Notes: generated from the letters alone by a model not told the origin. Positions 1 to 8,303 are shown, counted from the first letter of the stretch. The stretch: 64,000 nucleotides of DNA from Alkalinema pantanalense (GCF_050753345.1 NZ_JBLZFX010000024.1:1-64000); one strand, 5' to 3'. Program-made: numbers and translations.

Positions 1-126
1 GGTTGAAGCCCTGGTTCTCTCACTGATTCAATCTCTAATCCCTAATATGATGCTAAATTACCTGCTTTTTCACGATTCTTGGTAAAACTCTTTATTTTTT
101 TAAGCCTGAGTAGTTACAAAAGAACA

Positions 127-180
127 CATTGATGGGAATGGGAAAATTCCAAAACGATCATACGATCGAATGGAAAACGT
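127..180. repeat. 54-bp direct repeat, left copy
   Basis: This stretch aligns without gaps to 1455-1508 at roughly 80% identity; both contain an ATCGAATG core after a GAATTC-like segment. The two copies flank the broken Rpn nuclease gene in the same orientation. The left copy contains the start codon of the small gene at 170. Whether they mark the ends of an inserted block or an old duplication cannot be told from the window. Confidence 0.55.
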
Positions 181-301
181 CAATAAAACCTCAACCACCA
201 CTCGCCCCCGCCCCAAATCCTCCAGCAACTTCCCAAACTTTTGGATTTTGTTTGGCACTGGACTCGCGATCGCCCTACTGATTTACTGGCTCAAACGATA
301 A
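170..301 (+). CDS. small single-span membrane protein, 43 aa
   Basis: A short open frame runs from ATG at 170 to TAA at 299-301. The product has a basic, Ser/Thr/Pro-rich N-terminus of about 23 residues, then one hydrophobic helix (FWILFGTGLAIALLIYW) and a short basic tail LKR. This is the layout of a small inner-membrane protein with a cytoplasmic N-terminus. The Shine-Dalgarno match is poor. I recognise no family. Third-position composition and the clean hydrophobic segment argue for a real gene, but its size leaves doubt. Confidence 0.4.
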   Translation: MENVNKTSTTTRPRPKSSSNFPNFWILFGTGLAIALLIYWLKR

Positions 302-328
302 CAAACCCCACACAACACGCTTGGAAAA

Positions 329-1346
329 TTAGCGATCGCTAGGGTGATCCTGTAGCCAGGTTTGCAGGTCAGCGATCGTTGTGAAATCCAACAGCGCTTC
401 GGCAAGGGCTTCCAGGTTAGACAGCGATCGGGCTTCCAAGGTCGCTGAAATCCCCTCCGGCAAAGTCCCCAAGCGTCGAGTCAATAGCCGCAATACCAGC
501 GATCGGCATTCCTTCTGCTGACCTTCTTCCCGGCCTTCTTCCTTCGCTTCTTGATAAAAGCGGGTTTCTTGGAGTGTAATGCCGAGCATGGCTTCTACCT
601 CGCGACGACTTAGATGGGTGAACTTGTAGGCCAATATTGTGGTGATTATTTCCATAATGCCACGCCGATCGCGTTCTGGCAGCTCCGTTTGGCTCGATCG
701 GGTCAGTAAATTGCGGGCAGCTTGGGGAATCGTCGCGTCATCCAGAATCGTCAACACCATGAGGGCAACGCCCAAGGGCAAATCCTCAAGCTCGCCTAAT
801 TCATCCAGATAAACACGGTGAACACGGGAACCGTGGAGCAGATCTTCGTAGGGGGAAATTGCAGATTGTTCGATCGTTCTGGTGGGATAGACAATGACGG
901 CTTGCCAATCAGTAAAGCGCTGCCGTTGGCGGTAGAAGTAGAGAAAGGATTCGCCAAAGAGCCGCTCGTAAAGTTGCTCATCGCGCTGGAATTGCACTTC
1001 GCAGAAGTAGACAGTCGCAGGCGGTTGGTCTTCGGGGGGAAGAAAGACACCATCGATCTCGAATTTGGCTTCCTTAACCGCAACGGAGTAGAAGCGGTAT
1101 TGCGCCGCGTGATAACAAATCAACCTGTGATTGCAACACATGATGATCCCCCTAAATCCCCCTTCAAAAGGGGGACTTTGGAAGAATTTGGCTAAATTCC
1201 CCCCTTTTGAAGGGGGGCTAGGGGGGATCGGATCTGTAGCATTGATAAATCAATTGCGCCGCGTGGGTGGGAGCAGTACCCAGGAGGTCAAACAGGAGAG
1301 TCGGGTTGGTTTGGAAGAGTTTGTAGAAGATAGTATCTCGCCGCAT
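329..1346 (-). pseudogene. Rpn-family PD-(D/E)XK nuclease/putative transposase, interrupted
   Basis: The N-terminal part begins MRRDTIFYKLF at 1346 and ends at about 1253. The rest resumes at about 1111 with HAAQYRFYSV and runs to 329. Together they match cyanobacterial Rpn/DUF2887-type recombination-promoting nucleases with a C-terminal DUF4351-like tail; the core VYFCEVQFQ and VIVYP strands are visible. Family members cut DNA and promote RecA-independent recombination. A 154-bp insertion with a 13-bp direct repeat separates the two halves and introduces a stop, so full-length protein cannot be made. A 270-aa product starting at 1141 is possible but would lack the N-terminal helix. Confidence 0.8.
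1112..1265. mobile_element. MITE-like hairpin insertion in the Rpn gene
   Basis: The interrupted gene carries attgcgccgcgtg twice, at 1099-1111 and 1253-1265; removing one copy plus the intervening 141 bp restores the expected reading THAAQYRF. The core, 1145-1229, is a hairpin element whose ends are inverted versions of each other (GATCCCCCTA... / ...TAGGGGGGATC). Related hairpins occur at 8225-8256, 8856-8978 and 9087-9209. It has no coding capacity, so movement would need an enzyme supplied elsewhere. Confidence 0.7.
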
Positions 1347-1454
1347 GGTGGGCTGAGTAGCATTGTGAAATTGAATTAATTCAATAGTACTATATCCTGA
1401 ATCCTGCGAATCAATCATGTAACAGCATCCAGGCTGAAGTAGATCCAAAGAATG

Positions 1455-1508
1455 CATCGATGTCAATGGGAGAATTCAAAAAAAATCGTACGATCGAATG
1501 TAAAATAT
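1455..1508. repeat. 54-bp direct repeat, right copy
   Basis: Partner of 127-180. It lies just upstream of the N-terminal end of the Rpn gene. At the position where the left copy has the small gene's start codon, this copy reads ATGTAA, so it encodes nothing. Confidence 0.55.
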
Positions 1509-1671
1509 CCGTTTGCAATAGCAGAATGAGCAATAGTGAATGTATCAAATTCTCCACCCTGCTGTTTTCTTGCCCCACAGTCAACGCGAGGAGAGCGTTT
1601 GAATTGGTTAGAATAGAGAAGTCTTGAATCAAGGCAAACTGTGCGGCGAGCTTGTTGTAAGGAGCAGTGCA

Positions 1672-2265
1672 ATGGGTCTATTCGATGATGTCAGCCAATT
1701 TCTAGAGGATCGGATTGACGAATTTCTCAAAAATAATCCCCATCTGGAACTGCAAGCCCTAGAAGAAAAACTCTACCAACAGGAGCAGGAAACGGGTCGC
1801 CTACTGGCCGATCTGCGATCGCGCATTCAGCAAGTCGAGCAAAAAATTCGGGAAACGGCCCAGGACGTGCAGCGCTGGCATATGCGCATCGAAAAAGCCA
1901 AGACGGCTAATCGGCGCGATTTGGCGGAACCTGCCCAGGCCCACGAAGCCTCCTTAATCCGCACAGGCAACCAACTATGGGGCCAGATGGAACTCCTGCG
2001 CGATCGGGTCAAGCAAACGGAAGAATTGCAAAAGAAAATTCAGGGGCAGCGGCAAGAGGTCAAGGCAAAGTTGGCGCAGGTGCAGGCCCAGCAGGCGGCT
2101 CAGCAAGCGGCCCAGCCCAACCCGGCTCCCAATGCAACCTGGAAGGCAACCTGGAACCAAATTCCCCGTATGAATGTGAATCCGGCTGATCCGTTGGAGA
2201 AACAATTCCAAAATTGGGAAGCGGAGGAGGAGTTACAACAACTCAAACGCAAGATGGGTCAGTAA
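1672..2265 (+). CDS. TIGR04376 family protein
   Basis: The protein opens MGLFDDVSQFLEDRIDEFL and is followed by NNPHLELQALEEKL, the signature of a family found in cyanobacteria and named TIGR04376. Most of the 197 residues are a long Gln/Glu/Arg-rich helix, very likely a coiled coil (about residues 30-160), ending in a Pro/Ala-rich linker and a short amphipathic tail. The function is unknown. The start at 1672 is chosen because AAGGAG sits 8-9 bases upstream and the family begins with MGLF; a longer frame opens at 1624. nadC follows 18 bp downstream, probably co-transcribed. Confidence 0.85.
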   Translation: MGLFDDVSQFLEDRIDEFLKNNPHLELQALEEKLYQQEQETGRLLADLRSRIQQVEQKIRETAQDVQRWHMRIEKAKTANRRDLAEPAQAHEASLIRTGNQLWGQMELLRDRVKQTEELQKKIQGQRQEVKAKLAQVQAQQAAQQAAQPNPAPNATWKATWNQIPRMNVNPADPLEKQFQNWEAEEELQQLKRKMGQ

Positions 2266-2283
2266 TTAGCAAGGTTAACGGGT

Positions 2284-3168
2284 ATGAAGGGTTCAAACTA
2301 CGCGCTGCCGAACTGGATTGTCCTCGATCGCAGTTTGCAGGAATGGTTACGGGAGGATATCGGACGGGGCGATCGGGCAACGCAGGCGTTGGGTCTGGGC
2401 GACGGTGCAGCAGGGCAACAGCTAAGCCAAGCGTTGTGGATTGCTAAGGCTGATGGGGTCATTGCGGGATTACCGATCGCGGGACGGGTGTTTTACCTCT
2501 TGGATCAAACCGTTGAATTTATTCCCCAGGTGGCGGAGGGGGAATTTGTCAGGGCGGGAACCCCGATCGCCCAGATGACGGGTTCCTTTGATGCGTTGCT
2601 GTCGGGGGAACGGGTGGCGTTGAATTTGGTCATGCGGCTGAGTGGCATTGCCACAGCGACGCGGCAGTTCGTTGAGAAGATTCAAGATCTGCCGACGCAG
2701 TTTGCAGATACCCGCAAAACAACACCGGGACTGCGGATTTTAGAAAAATATGCCTCCCAGGTGGGCGGGGCGGTGAACCATCGCATGGGGTTGGATGATT
2801 CGGCGATGCTGAAGGATAACCACATTGTGGCGGCAGGGGGGATTGGCCCCGCGATCGCGCAGGTGCGGAAAACGTTGCCCTATCCATTGACGATCGAGGT
2901 GGAGACGGAAACGTTGGAGCAGGTGGCGGAGGCGCTGACCCACGGGGCGGATATCATTATGCTGGACAACATGCCGCTGGAACGGATGCGGGAGGCGGTG
3001 CAGAAGATTCGGGCCTACAGTCCACGGGTGAAGATTGAGGCGTCGGGGAATGTAAGTTTGGAAACGATTCGATCGATCGCGGAAACGGGGGTGGATTTTA
3101 TTTCCAGTAGTGCGCCGATTACCCGTGCGCCTTGGTTGGATATCAGTATGCGATTTCGATCGGCTTGA
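2284..3168 (+). CDS. nadC: nicotinate-nucleotide pyrophosphorylase (quinolinate phosphoribosyltransferase)
   Basis: NadC condenses quinolinate with PRPP to give nicotinate mononucleotide, CO2 and PPi, the last step of de novo NAD synthesis. At 294 aa it has normal length. The N-terminal half is the alpha/beta sandwich (EDIGRGD near the start). The barrel carries TRKTTPGLR and HRMGLDDSAMLKDNH, which hold the substrate-binding Arg, His and Lys residues, then IEVETETLEQ and ADIIMLDNM. The family match is unambiguous. The gene lies directly behind the TIGR04376 gene and reads through a short spacer. Confidence 0.96.
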   Translation: MKGSNYALPNWIVLDRSLQEWLREDIGRGDRATQALGLGDGAAGQQLSQALWIAKADGVIAGLPIAGRVFYLLDQTVEFIPQVAEGEFVRAGTPIAQMTGSFDALLSGERVALNLVMRLSGIATATRQFVEKIQDLPTQFADTRKTTPGLRILEKYASQVGGAVNHRMGLDDSAMLKDNHIVAAGGIGPAIAQVRKTLPYPLTIEVETETLEQVAEALTHGADIIMLDNMPLERMREAVQKIRAYSPRVKIEASGNVSLETIRSIAETGVDFISSSAPITRAPWLDISMRFRSA

Positions 3169-3249
3169 AACAGCGTTGCGACTACAAGACCAAATGATTC
3201 AAACTTTGCCATGCTACTGCGAAGAAGACTTCGACGTTATAGTTTGTAT

Positions 3250-3537
3250 CTAATGTGCTAGCTCTACTGGATTAACTTCTATGGATTTCAAGCCTAATCC
3301 GAGTTCTTTTAAGAGGAAAAATAACTGCTGTCCACGATTCTCGATCGCTGGCGTGGAGATCGAGAATTGTTCAACCCACCTGTCACTTTTGCCTTTTGCC
3401 TTTGCAACATTTTGTAAGGCATTCTGAAAGAGATCGAGATCTCCTTCTTCTAAGGCTGCGTTGAGATATTCGATCGCCGGTTCAGAGTCTTGCAAATATT
3501 GAAGTAATTCTTGTTCGTAAGGTTTACTTTTAGGCAT
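3250..3537 (-). CDS. putative addiction-module antidote protein, degenerate HTH
   Basis: The 95-residue product begins with YEQELLQYLQDSEPAIEYLNAALEEGD, matching the N-terminus of antidote proteins of the TIGR02684/HigA2-like group that pair with small RelE/HigB-fold toxins. The central part (ALQNVAKAKGKSDRW) is where the DNA-binding helices should be, but the rest departs from the family. No toxin gene is adjacent. AGGAA lies 8 bases before the ATG. Either an orphan regulator or a remnant antitoxin. Confidence 0.6.
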   Translation of the reverse strand: MPKSKPYEQELLQYLQDSEPAIEYLNAALEEGDLDLFQNALQNVAKAKGKSDRWVEQFSISTPAIENRGQQLFFLLKELGLGLKSIEVNPVELAH

Positions 3538-3574
3538 TATTCCGATTCCTATATTTCGTAGTGTGAGGTTTCCC

Positions 3575-3871
3575 CTAAGCGGCTTCGGGTGTTCCTTCTA
3601 CACGAACCTTCATTCCAACGCAGCTCAGGAAGGTAATTAATTGTTCAATTGTGAATTCTCCAATGTTTCCTTGTAATAAGGCTTCAATTCGATCGACTGA
3701 AGTTTGACAGTGAGTTGCGGCTTGCTCGATTGTCCATTGCTGGGTTTCGATGTAACGACGGATTTGGAGAACGAGATCGGCACGAATGATTAAGTGTTCA
3801 GCTTGTTGGGGCGGAAAACCTAGATCTTCAAAGATATTGGTGGCTTCTGGGGTGAGTAGGGATTTAGTCAT
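3575..3871 (-). CDS. XRE/HTH_37-type antitoxin-like regulator
   Basis: The 98-aa protein contains FEDLGFPPQQAEHLIIRADLVLQIRRYI, then a helix-turn-helix built on WTIEQAATHCQTSVDRI and a C-terminal FTIEQLITFLSCVGMKVRV. This is the layout of small HTH_37 antitoxins that normally sit beside a HigB/RelE-like toxin. An AGGAG ribosome site precedes the start. The next gene downstream on this strand is another antitoxin-like gene and the one upstream is a paralogue, so no toxin partner is visible. Confidence 0.7.
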   Translation of the reverse strand: MTKSLLTPEATNIFEDLGFPPQQAEHLIIRADLVLQIRRYIETQQWTIEQAATHCQTSVDRIEALLQGNIGEFTIEQLITFLSCVGMKVRVEGTPEAA

Positions 3872-3923
3872 GGGACGGGTTCTCCTGACTGTACGATCGC
3901 AGTTGACCCATGAAAGGTCATTT

Positions 3924-4217
3924 CTAGGCTACTGCGGGTAGAACTTCGACTCGAATTTTCAGACCTGCAGGGGTGAGCATGGTGATTAACTGTTCGATCG
4001 AAAACTGATTGATTTTGCCTTGGTGGAGAGCGTCTAGGTTTGCGTTGGAAGTTCCAAGCTGGATCGCGGCCTGTTCGGAAGACCAGTTTTGCGTTTCAAT
4101 CAGCGTTGTAATTTGATCCATCAATTCCGATCGAATTCTCAGATTTTCAGCTTCTTCAACTGAAAAACCAAGGTCTAAAAATACGTTTTGTGCGCCATCT
4201 TGAATTTCACGGTTCAT
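3924..4217 (-). CDS. XRE/HTH_37-type antitoxin-like regulator, paralogue
   Basis: The 97-aa product aligns end to end with the neighbour at 3575-3871: LDLGFSVEEAENLRIRSELMDQI, WSSEQAAIQLGTSNANL, and FSIEQLITMLTPAGLKIRV. The two are tandem duplicates that have diverged. It presumably binds its own promoter region as a dimer, as such antitoxins do. It too has no toxin beside it. GAGACGAG precedes the ATG. Confidence 0.7.
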   Translation of the reverse strand: MNREIQDGAQNVFLDLGFSVEEAENLRIRSELMDQITTLIETQNWSSEQAAIQLGTSNANLDALHQGKINQFSIEQLITMLTPAGLKIRVEVLPAVA

Positions 4218-4287
4218 GCTCGTCTCTAATTTTATCGATGTTGCAGGAAGCGATCGGGAAATGATGAATAAACTGCACGATCGGTCT

Positions 4288-4704
4288 TTATGGAAGTAAT
4301 TCTAAATACGGAAGTTGTTTGGGCTGAATCAAACTAAAGTGACGTCGATCGAGCGTGAGGATTTGAGGGATTTGATAACGTTCAGCTAGTGCAATGATTG
4401 TAGAATCTACAATGCCTAGGGGGACTCCTTGATACTGTGCCATGATTTTCAAGGCGTTTTGGATATCTTGTAAGTCAACCGTTTGATAGGTGTAATAGCA
4501 ATCAGTTAGATCTTGAAAAAAGGCTCTAGCGGAAGGTTCACCTAAATATTTGCTGGCTAGGTAATCAATTTCGGGTAGTGTGGTTGCTGGAACCATTAGC
4601 TGATATTGCTGAAAGATTCGAATGGCTGCTTGATGATGTCGATCGCTGCGATCGAGTAGAGCAATGATGCCACTGGTATCAGCTAGTGCGAGAGGTCTTG
4701 CCAT
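4288..4704 (-). CDS. vapC: PIN-domain toxin, VapC-like RNase
   Basis: PIN-domain ribonucleases of VapBC modules cleave RNA and arrest growth when not held by VapB. In this 138-aa protein the acidic metal-binding residues are visible: LADTSGIIALLD (first Asp), LPEIDYL (Glu) and GIVDSTIIALAER (Asp), with LTLDRRHF near the end. The start overlaps the end of the upstream RHH antitoxin gene by 22 bp, which supports translational coupling. Confidence 0.85.
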   Translation of the reverse strand: MARPLALADTSGIIALLDRSDRHHQAAIRIFQQYQLMVPATTLPEIDYLASKYLGEPSARAFFQDLTDCYYTYQTVDLQDIQNALKIMAQYQGVPLGIVDSTIIALAERYQIPQILTLDRRHFSLIQPKQLPYLELLP

Positions 4705-4904
4705 AGCCGATCATGAGTTTGTTCGGAGAGGGTGGTGAGGCCGCTGTTGCCGCTACCGATCGAGGGTGGGAGGGGCGTATGTTGTTGCAGGTAGGTTTCG
4801 ATCGCGGTTTGGATGAGCTGGTCGAAGGGGGTTCCTGTTTTTTGGGCGAGGTTTTGAAGGGATTGGAGCAGGGGATCAGGTAGCTGAATGGTGGTGGTTT
4901 GCAT
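4683..4904 (-). CDS. vapB: VapB-like ribbon-helix-helix antitoxin
   Basis: The 73-aa protein starts MQTTTIQLPDPLLQSLQNLAQ, a beta strand plus helix typical of ribbon-helix-helix DNA-binding dimers, and its C-terminal half is Gly/Ser/Thr-rich and probably unfolded until bound to toxin. It immediately precedes and overlaps vapC, so it is the cognate antitoxin and likely autorepressor of the pair. Confidence 0.75.
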   Translation of the reverse strand: MQTTTIQLPDPLLQSLQNLAQKTGTPFDQLIQTAIETYLQQHTPLPPSIGSGNSGLTTLSEQTHDRLWQDLSH

Positions 4905-4958
4905 GGGTATGAAGGTTTTGGGAGAGTTGTTGAATTACGGTTTCTGTCCAGTAGACGT

Positions 4959-5147
4959 TCATAGGTTGAGTCCGAACATTTTACGAACGTCTTCGACGGA
5001 TTTGGTTCGTCCAGCTTCTTTATCGGCGAGTCCGGCTTCGATCGCTTGGCAGACGTAAATCTGCTCGATGAGGTCTTCCCAGCTACAGTTTTCGGGGAGT
5101 TGGTCGATGAGTTGACGGGCGATCGTTTTGACGTTTTGGGTGTTCAT
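4959..5147 (-). CDS. small antitoxin-like protein, 62 aa
   Basis: Starting at ATG 5147 the product is MNTQNVKTIARQLIDQLPENCSWEDL followed by IYVCQAIEAGLADKEAGRTKS and a short tail. The pattern of a helical N-terminus, an IEAGLAD segment and an acidic/basic tail resembles small cyanobacterial antitoxins found next to RelE/ParE-like toxins. No toxin gene is present on either side. A longer frame to 5255 exists, but its extra residues look non-coding. Confidence 0.55.
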   Translation of the reverse strand: MNTQNVKTIARQLIDQLPENCSWEDLIEQIYVCQAIEAGLADKEAGRTKSVEDVRKMFGLNL

Positions 5148-5259
5148 GGTGATTTGGGGTGGGGAGTTCTTCCAGTCTATCGCATCTTTGAAAGTGTCAA
5201 CTGTCAAGGGTTTCGTGTGTTGATTATCTAACCAATTACATTGTCTATTGTTCATAGGT

Positions 5260-7917
5260 TCATCGTTTTAACCAAGCAATCAAAAAAACGATCATGATTA
5301 CAACAGTTACCCAAAACCATATTGGTTTAATTTTGAGCTTTTTCTGAAGAGTAATGAGTGGAAAGGTGGCAGTACGAATTATAAATAAAATATAAATGAT
5401 ACTGAAGTTGAACCATACTATGGAATTTTCACTCTCAATCAAATCTTCTGCCCAATTTGGATCTGAAGAGTCTAAGTTACTCGTAACCCATGGAGGCAGT
5501 GACGTAGCCTGAGGTGGCAACTCCATCTCATGCCAAAGTTTATACATTTGGTGGCGATAGTACATTGCTTGCTTGGGTTGGCCTGTGAGAGCGTAAACAC
5601 TAGCTATTCCACCTAGGGTATTAGCGATAAATTGCTTACGGTTGATTTCAGTCAAAATTTTAAGAGCTGACTCATAAGCTTCTAAAGCTTGTTTGTATTT
5701 TCCTAAGGCTATGTATACATGTCCCATGTCACACAGCCTACCGCCTTCTATATCTTTCGCACCTACTGCACGGGCAATTTCAAGACTTGCTTGGTGGAAC
5801 TCAAGAGATTGTTTCGGATGACTGAGTAGCCTATAGATATTGCCCAGACCGCCCAAGGAGCTTGCTTCGCCGCGACGATCGCCGATATCGCGCTTGATTT
5901 CCAGGGATTGTTGGTAGAATTCGATCGCCCGTTGGTATTGCCCCAGGGAGTCGTACGCATTCCCCAGATTGCCTAAGGACGCTGCTTCGCCGTTACGATC
6001 GCCGATATCGCGCTTGATTTCCAGGGATTGTTGGTAGAATTCGATCGCCCGTTGGTATTGCCCCAGGGAGGAGTACGCATTCCCCAGACCGATTAAGGAC
6101 GCTGCTTCGCCGTCACGATCGCCGATATCGCGCTTGATTTCCAGGGATTGTTGGTAGAATTCGATCGCCCGTTGGTATTGCCCCAGGGAGGAGTACGCAT
6201 TCCCCAGACCGATTAAGGACGCTGCTTCGCCGTCACGATCGCCGATATCGCGCTTAATTTCCAGAGATTGTTGTCGGAATTCGATCGCCTGTTGGTATTG
6301 CCCCAGGGAGGAGTACGTAACCCCCAGCCTATCTAAGGACGCTGCTTCACCCCACCGATCGCAGATATCGCGCGTGATTTCCAGAGATTGTTGATGGAAT
6401 TCGATCGCCCGTTGGTATTGCCCCAGGGAGGAGTACGCAGCCCCTAGACCGATTAAGGAATATGCTTCGCCGTTACGAAAATGGAGGGAGGTAAACAGGG
6501 CTTGGGCTTTTTCGTAGGAGGAAATCGCTTCTCGATAGCGTCCTAAACGATAATGCAAGTTACCCAGCCTTGTCCAAGCCCAGCCTAGGTTGATAGCTTC
6601 AGTGTCCTCTGTGGCAACCCATTCGGTGGTCAGTCGTTCATACAGCGGCAGCAACAATTGCCATTGCCCCGCTAGATCTAGAAACCCAACGCACCGATCA
6701 AGTATTGCATAAGCCCTTCCATACTGCCCCAACTCACAGGCATGGTAAAAATTCTCCAACTCCGATCGACAACTTTCGATCGACCCATCCCATTCCTGAT
6801 AATGCGCTGAATAGTAAGCGATCGCTGCTTCGTGGGCTGCTGCTGTGATCTCCTCCGTCAACCGCGATCGGACAAACTGCTCCACCAACGGATGCAAAAC
6901 AAACCGCCCATCCTGCCGCAACAGCAACCCCTGCGACTCCAACACTTCCAACTCTGCCGCCGTCGCCTCCGATCGCATTGCCTGCGCCATTTCCAAGTCG
7001 ATCGGCAACCGATACACCGACACCTGCAACAACAATTCCTGCAACTCGATCGGCAACGCCTCAAAAATCACATCAAAGATTGCCGAAACACTCGCCTCCG
7101 GATCACCTTGATAATTGGCAAACAACTTCCCAAAGAAATCGATCGCCCGTTCATCCACCCGCGCCCCATAGGTTTCCGTCGTCCAAGCCGCCGCCAACTT
7201 CAACAACAACGGATGCCCCGCCGCCAACGCCACCAACCGCGATCGCGCCTCCCCCGTCACCCCCTCCCGATCGAAAAACGCCAGCCCCTCCGCCTCCGTC
7301 ATCCCCCCTAACTCGATCGTCTCCAGATCCAACACCCGCGATCGGCTCGTCAGCAGCACCGCACTCCGCCGCCCCTGCGCCGCCCATCCCTGCAAAAACT
7401 GTTCATACCAACCCCAATCCGACTGCGCCAACCCGGACTCCACCTGATCGATCACAATCAACATCCGCGCCCTATCCGGATCATCCAGCAGCCACAGCAA
7501 ATCCCGCAGCAACGACTCCTCATTCGCCTGCGGATCCCGCACCGGACGCCCCAACTCAGACAATACAAACCGCGCAAACCGATCGAACAGCAGCGATCGT
7601 CGAAAACTTACCCACACCCGCTTATCAAATCCAGCCTGCGCATACCCGCGATCGTAGCCCCACGCCGCCAAAGAAGACTTCCCAAAGCCCCCCTGCGCCA
7701 CAATCTGCGTCACCGGAACCCGCATCAAACAATCCGTCAACTGCGTTTGATAGGTAGATCGATCAATCCAATAGCGCTCATAACTAGGTGGACGCTCCCC
7801 CACCCCCGACACCTCGATCGGCTGCGCCACGTAGTGGTAATGCTGATCCCCCAAATAGGCATTCTCAGCCTGCCCCACCGCCCTCACCTGAGAGTGATCC
7901 CGCGCATCAAACTTCAT
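5260..7917 (-). CDS. STAND-type P-loop NTPase with TPR repeats and C-terminal membrane helix
   Basis: STAND NTPases act as ligand-sensing switches and many bacterial ones serve in defence or cell-death pathways. From ATG 7917 the product is 885 aa. A short N-terminal motif DHSQVRAVGQ...LGD comes first, then Walker A GGFGKSS (about residue 76), Walker B LIVIDQ, and LLTSRSR and GGMTEAEGLAFF further on, as in NB-ARC/NACHT proteins. A winged-helix-like region leads into seven or more TPRs, five almost identical. The C-terminus has two hydrophobic stretches and ends IVFLIAWLKR. Starts at 7935 or 7983 are also open; 7983 would nearly abut the divergent gene at 7986. Ligand and effector are unknown. 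Confidence 0.8.
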   Translation of the reverse strand: MKFDARDHSQVRAVGQAENAYLGDQHYHYVAQPIEVSGVGERPPSYERYWIDRSTYQTQLTDCLMRVPVTQIVAQGGFGKSSLAAWGYDRGYAQAGFDKRVWVSFRRSLLFDRFARFVLSELGRPVRDPQANEESLLRDLLWLLDDPDRARMLIVIDQVESGLAQSDWGWYEQFLQGWAAQGRRSAVLLTSRSRVLDLETIELGGMTEAEGLAFFDREGVTGEARSRLVALAAGHPLLLKLAAAWTTETYGARVDERAIDFFGKLFANYQGDPEASVSAIFDVIFEALPIELQELLLQVSVYRLPIDLEMAQAMRSEATAAELEVLESQGLLLRQDGRFVLHPLVEQFVRSRLTEEITAAAHEAAIAYYSAHYQEWDGSIESCRSELENFYHACELGQYGRAYAILDRCVGFLDLAGQWQLLLPLYERLTTEWVATEDTEAINLGWAWTRLGNLHYRLGRYREAISSYEKAQALFTSLHFRNGEAYSLIGLGAAYSSLGQYQRAIEFHQQSLEITRDICDRWGEAASLDRLGVTYSSLGQYQQAIEFRQQSLEIKRDIGDRDGEAASLIGLGNAYSSLGQYQRAIEFYQQSLEIKRDIGDRDGEAASLIGLGNAYSSLGQYQRAIEFYQQSLEIKRDIGDRNGEAASLGNLGNAYDSLGQYQRAIEFYQQSLEIKRDIGDRRGEASSLGGLGNIYRLLSHPKQSLEFHQASLEIARAVGAKDIEGGRLCDMGHVYIALGKYKQALEAYESALKILTEINRKQFIANTLGGIASVYALTGQPKQAMYYRHQMYKLWHEMELPPQATSLPPWVTSNLDSSDPNWAEDLIESENSIVWFNFSIIYILFIIRTATFPLITLQKKLKIKPIWFWVTVVIMIVFLIAWLKR
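5881..6480. repeat. five 120-bp tandem repeats encoding TPR units
   Basis: The segment is five back-to-back 120-bp units, phase-locked, each encoding a 40-residue TPR of the form GLGNAYSSLGQYQRAIEFYQ plus QSLEIKRDIGDR. The three central units differ at only a few bases; the outer ones are more diverged. Such homogeneity points to recent unequal crossing-over or gene conversion. Confidence 0.95.
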
Positions 7918-7985
7918 CGGACAACCCCAACCCATCCCAAAAAACGCTACGATCGACCCAGCAACCACCCACCCTGCATCCAATC

Positions 7986-8273
7986 ATGACAAACCTCCTC
8001 TCCGTCGTCCATAGCGACCCCGACATCCTCGGCGGCACCCCCGTCTTTATAGGCACCCGCGTCCCCGTCAAAACCTTACTCGACTACCTCGCCGCCGGAG
8101 ATCCCCTCAACGAATTTCTCGACCACTTCCCCAGCGTCCAACCCGAACAAGCGATCGCGGTTCTCCAACTCGCCAACGTAAGAGAAAATCAGGAAAATAA
8201 AATAAATTCTAACGATTATGGCTCGATTCCCCCCTTTTTAAGGGGGCTAGGGGGATCGGATCTACAGCAGTGA
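7986..8273 (+). CDS. DUF433 antitoxin-like protein, 3' end replaced by repeat
   Basis: The N-terminal 60 residues match DUF433 small proteins (DPDILGGTPVFIGTRVPVKTLLDYLAAGD and DHFPSVQPEQAIAVL), a fold used by antitoxins of PIN-like (DUF5615) toxins. After LANV the frame runs into unrelated sequence and ends inside a GC-hairpin repeat (SIPPFLRGLGGSD is encoded by the repeat). No DUF5615 toxin follows. The gene is therefore probably truncated. Its ATG lies almost back to back with the divergent STAND gene. Confidence 0.65.
   Translation: MTNLLSVVHSDPDILGGTPVFIGTRVPVKTLLDYLAAGDPLNEFLDHFPSVQPEQAIAVLQLANVRENQENKINSNDYGSIPPFLRGLGGSDLQQ
8225..8256. repeat. short copy of the GC-hairpin repeat
   Basis: The sequence gattccccc...aaggggg followed by ctaggggg atc is the right half of the hairpin seen in the Rpn gene. 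The shared right flank (GGATCT..AGCA.TGAT) extends the similarity a further 20-25 bp. It supplies the last codons of the DUF433 frame. Confidence 0.65.
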
Positions 8274-8303
8274 TCAATAACTAATCAACTACCGAAACTT
8301 CAG

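Noticed and set aside
6832..7757. Long plus-strand open frames opposite the STAND gene (Arg/Gln/Pro-rich, up to 259 codons)
   Set aside because: They mirror the high-GC coding of the STAND gene on the other strand and have no ribosome sites or family resemblance.
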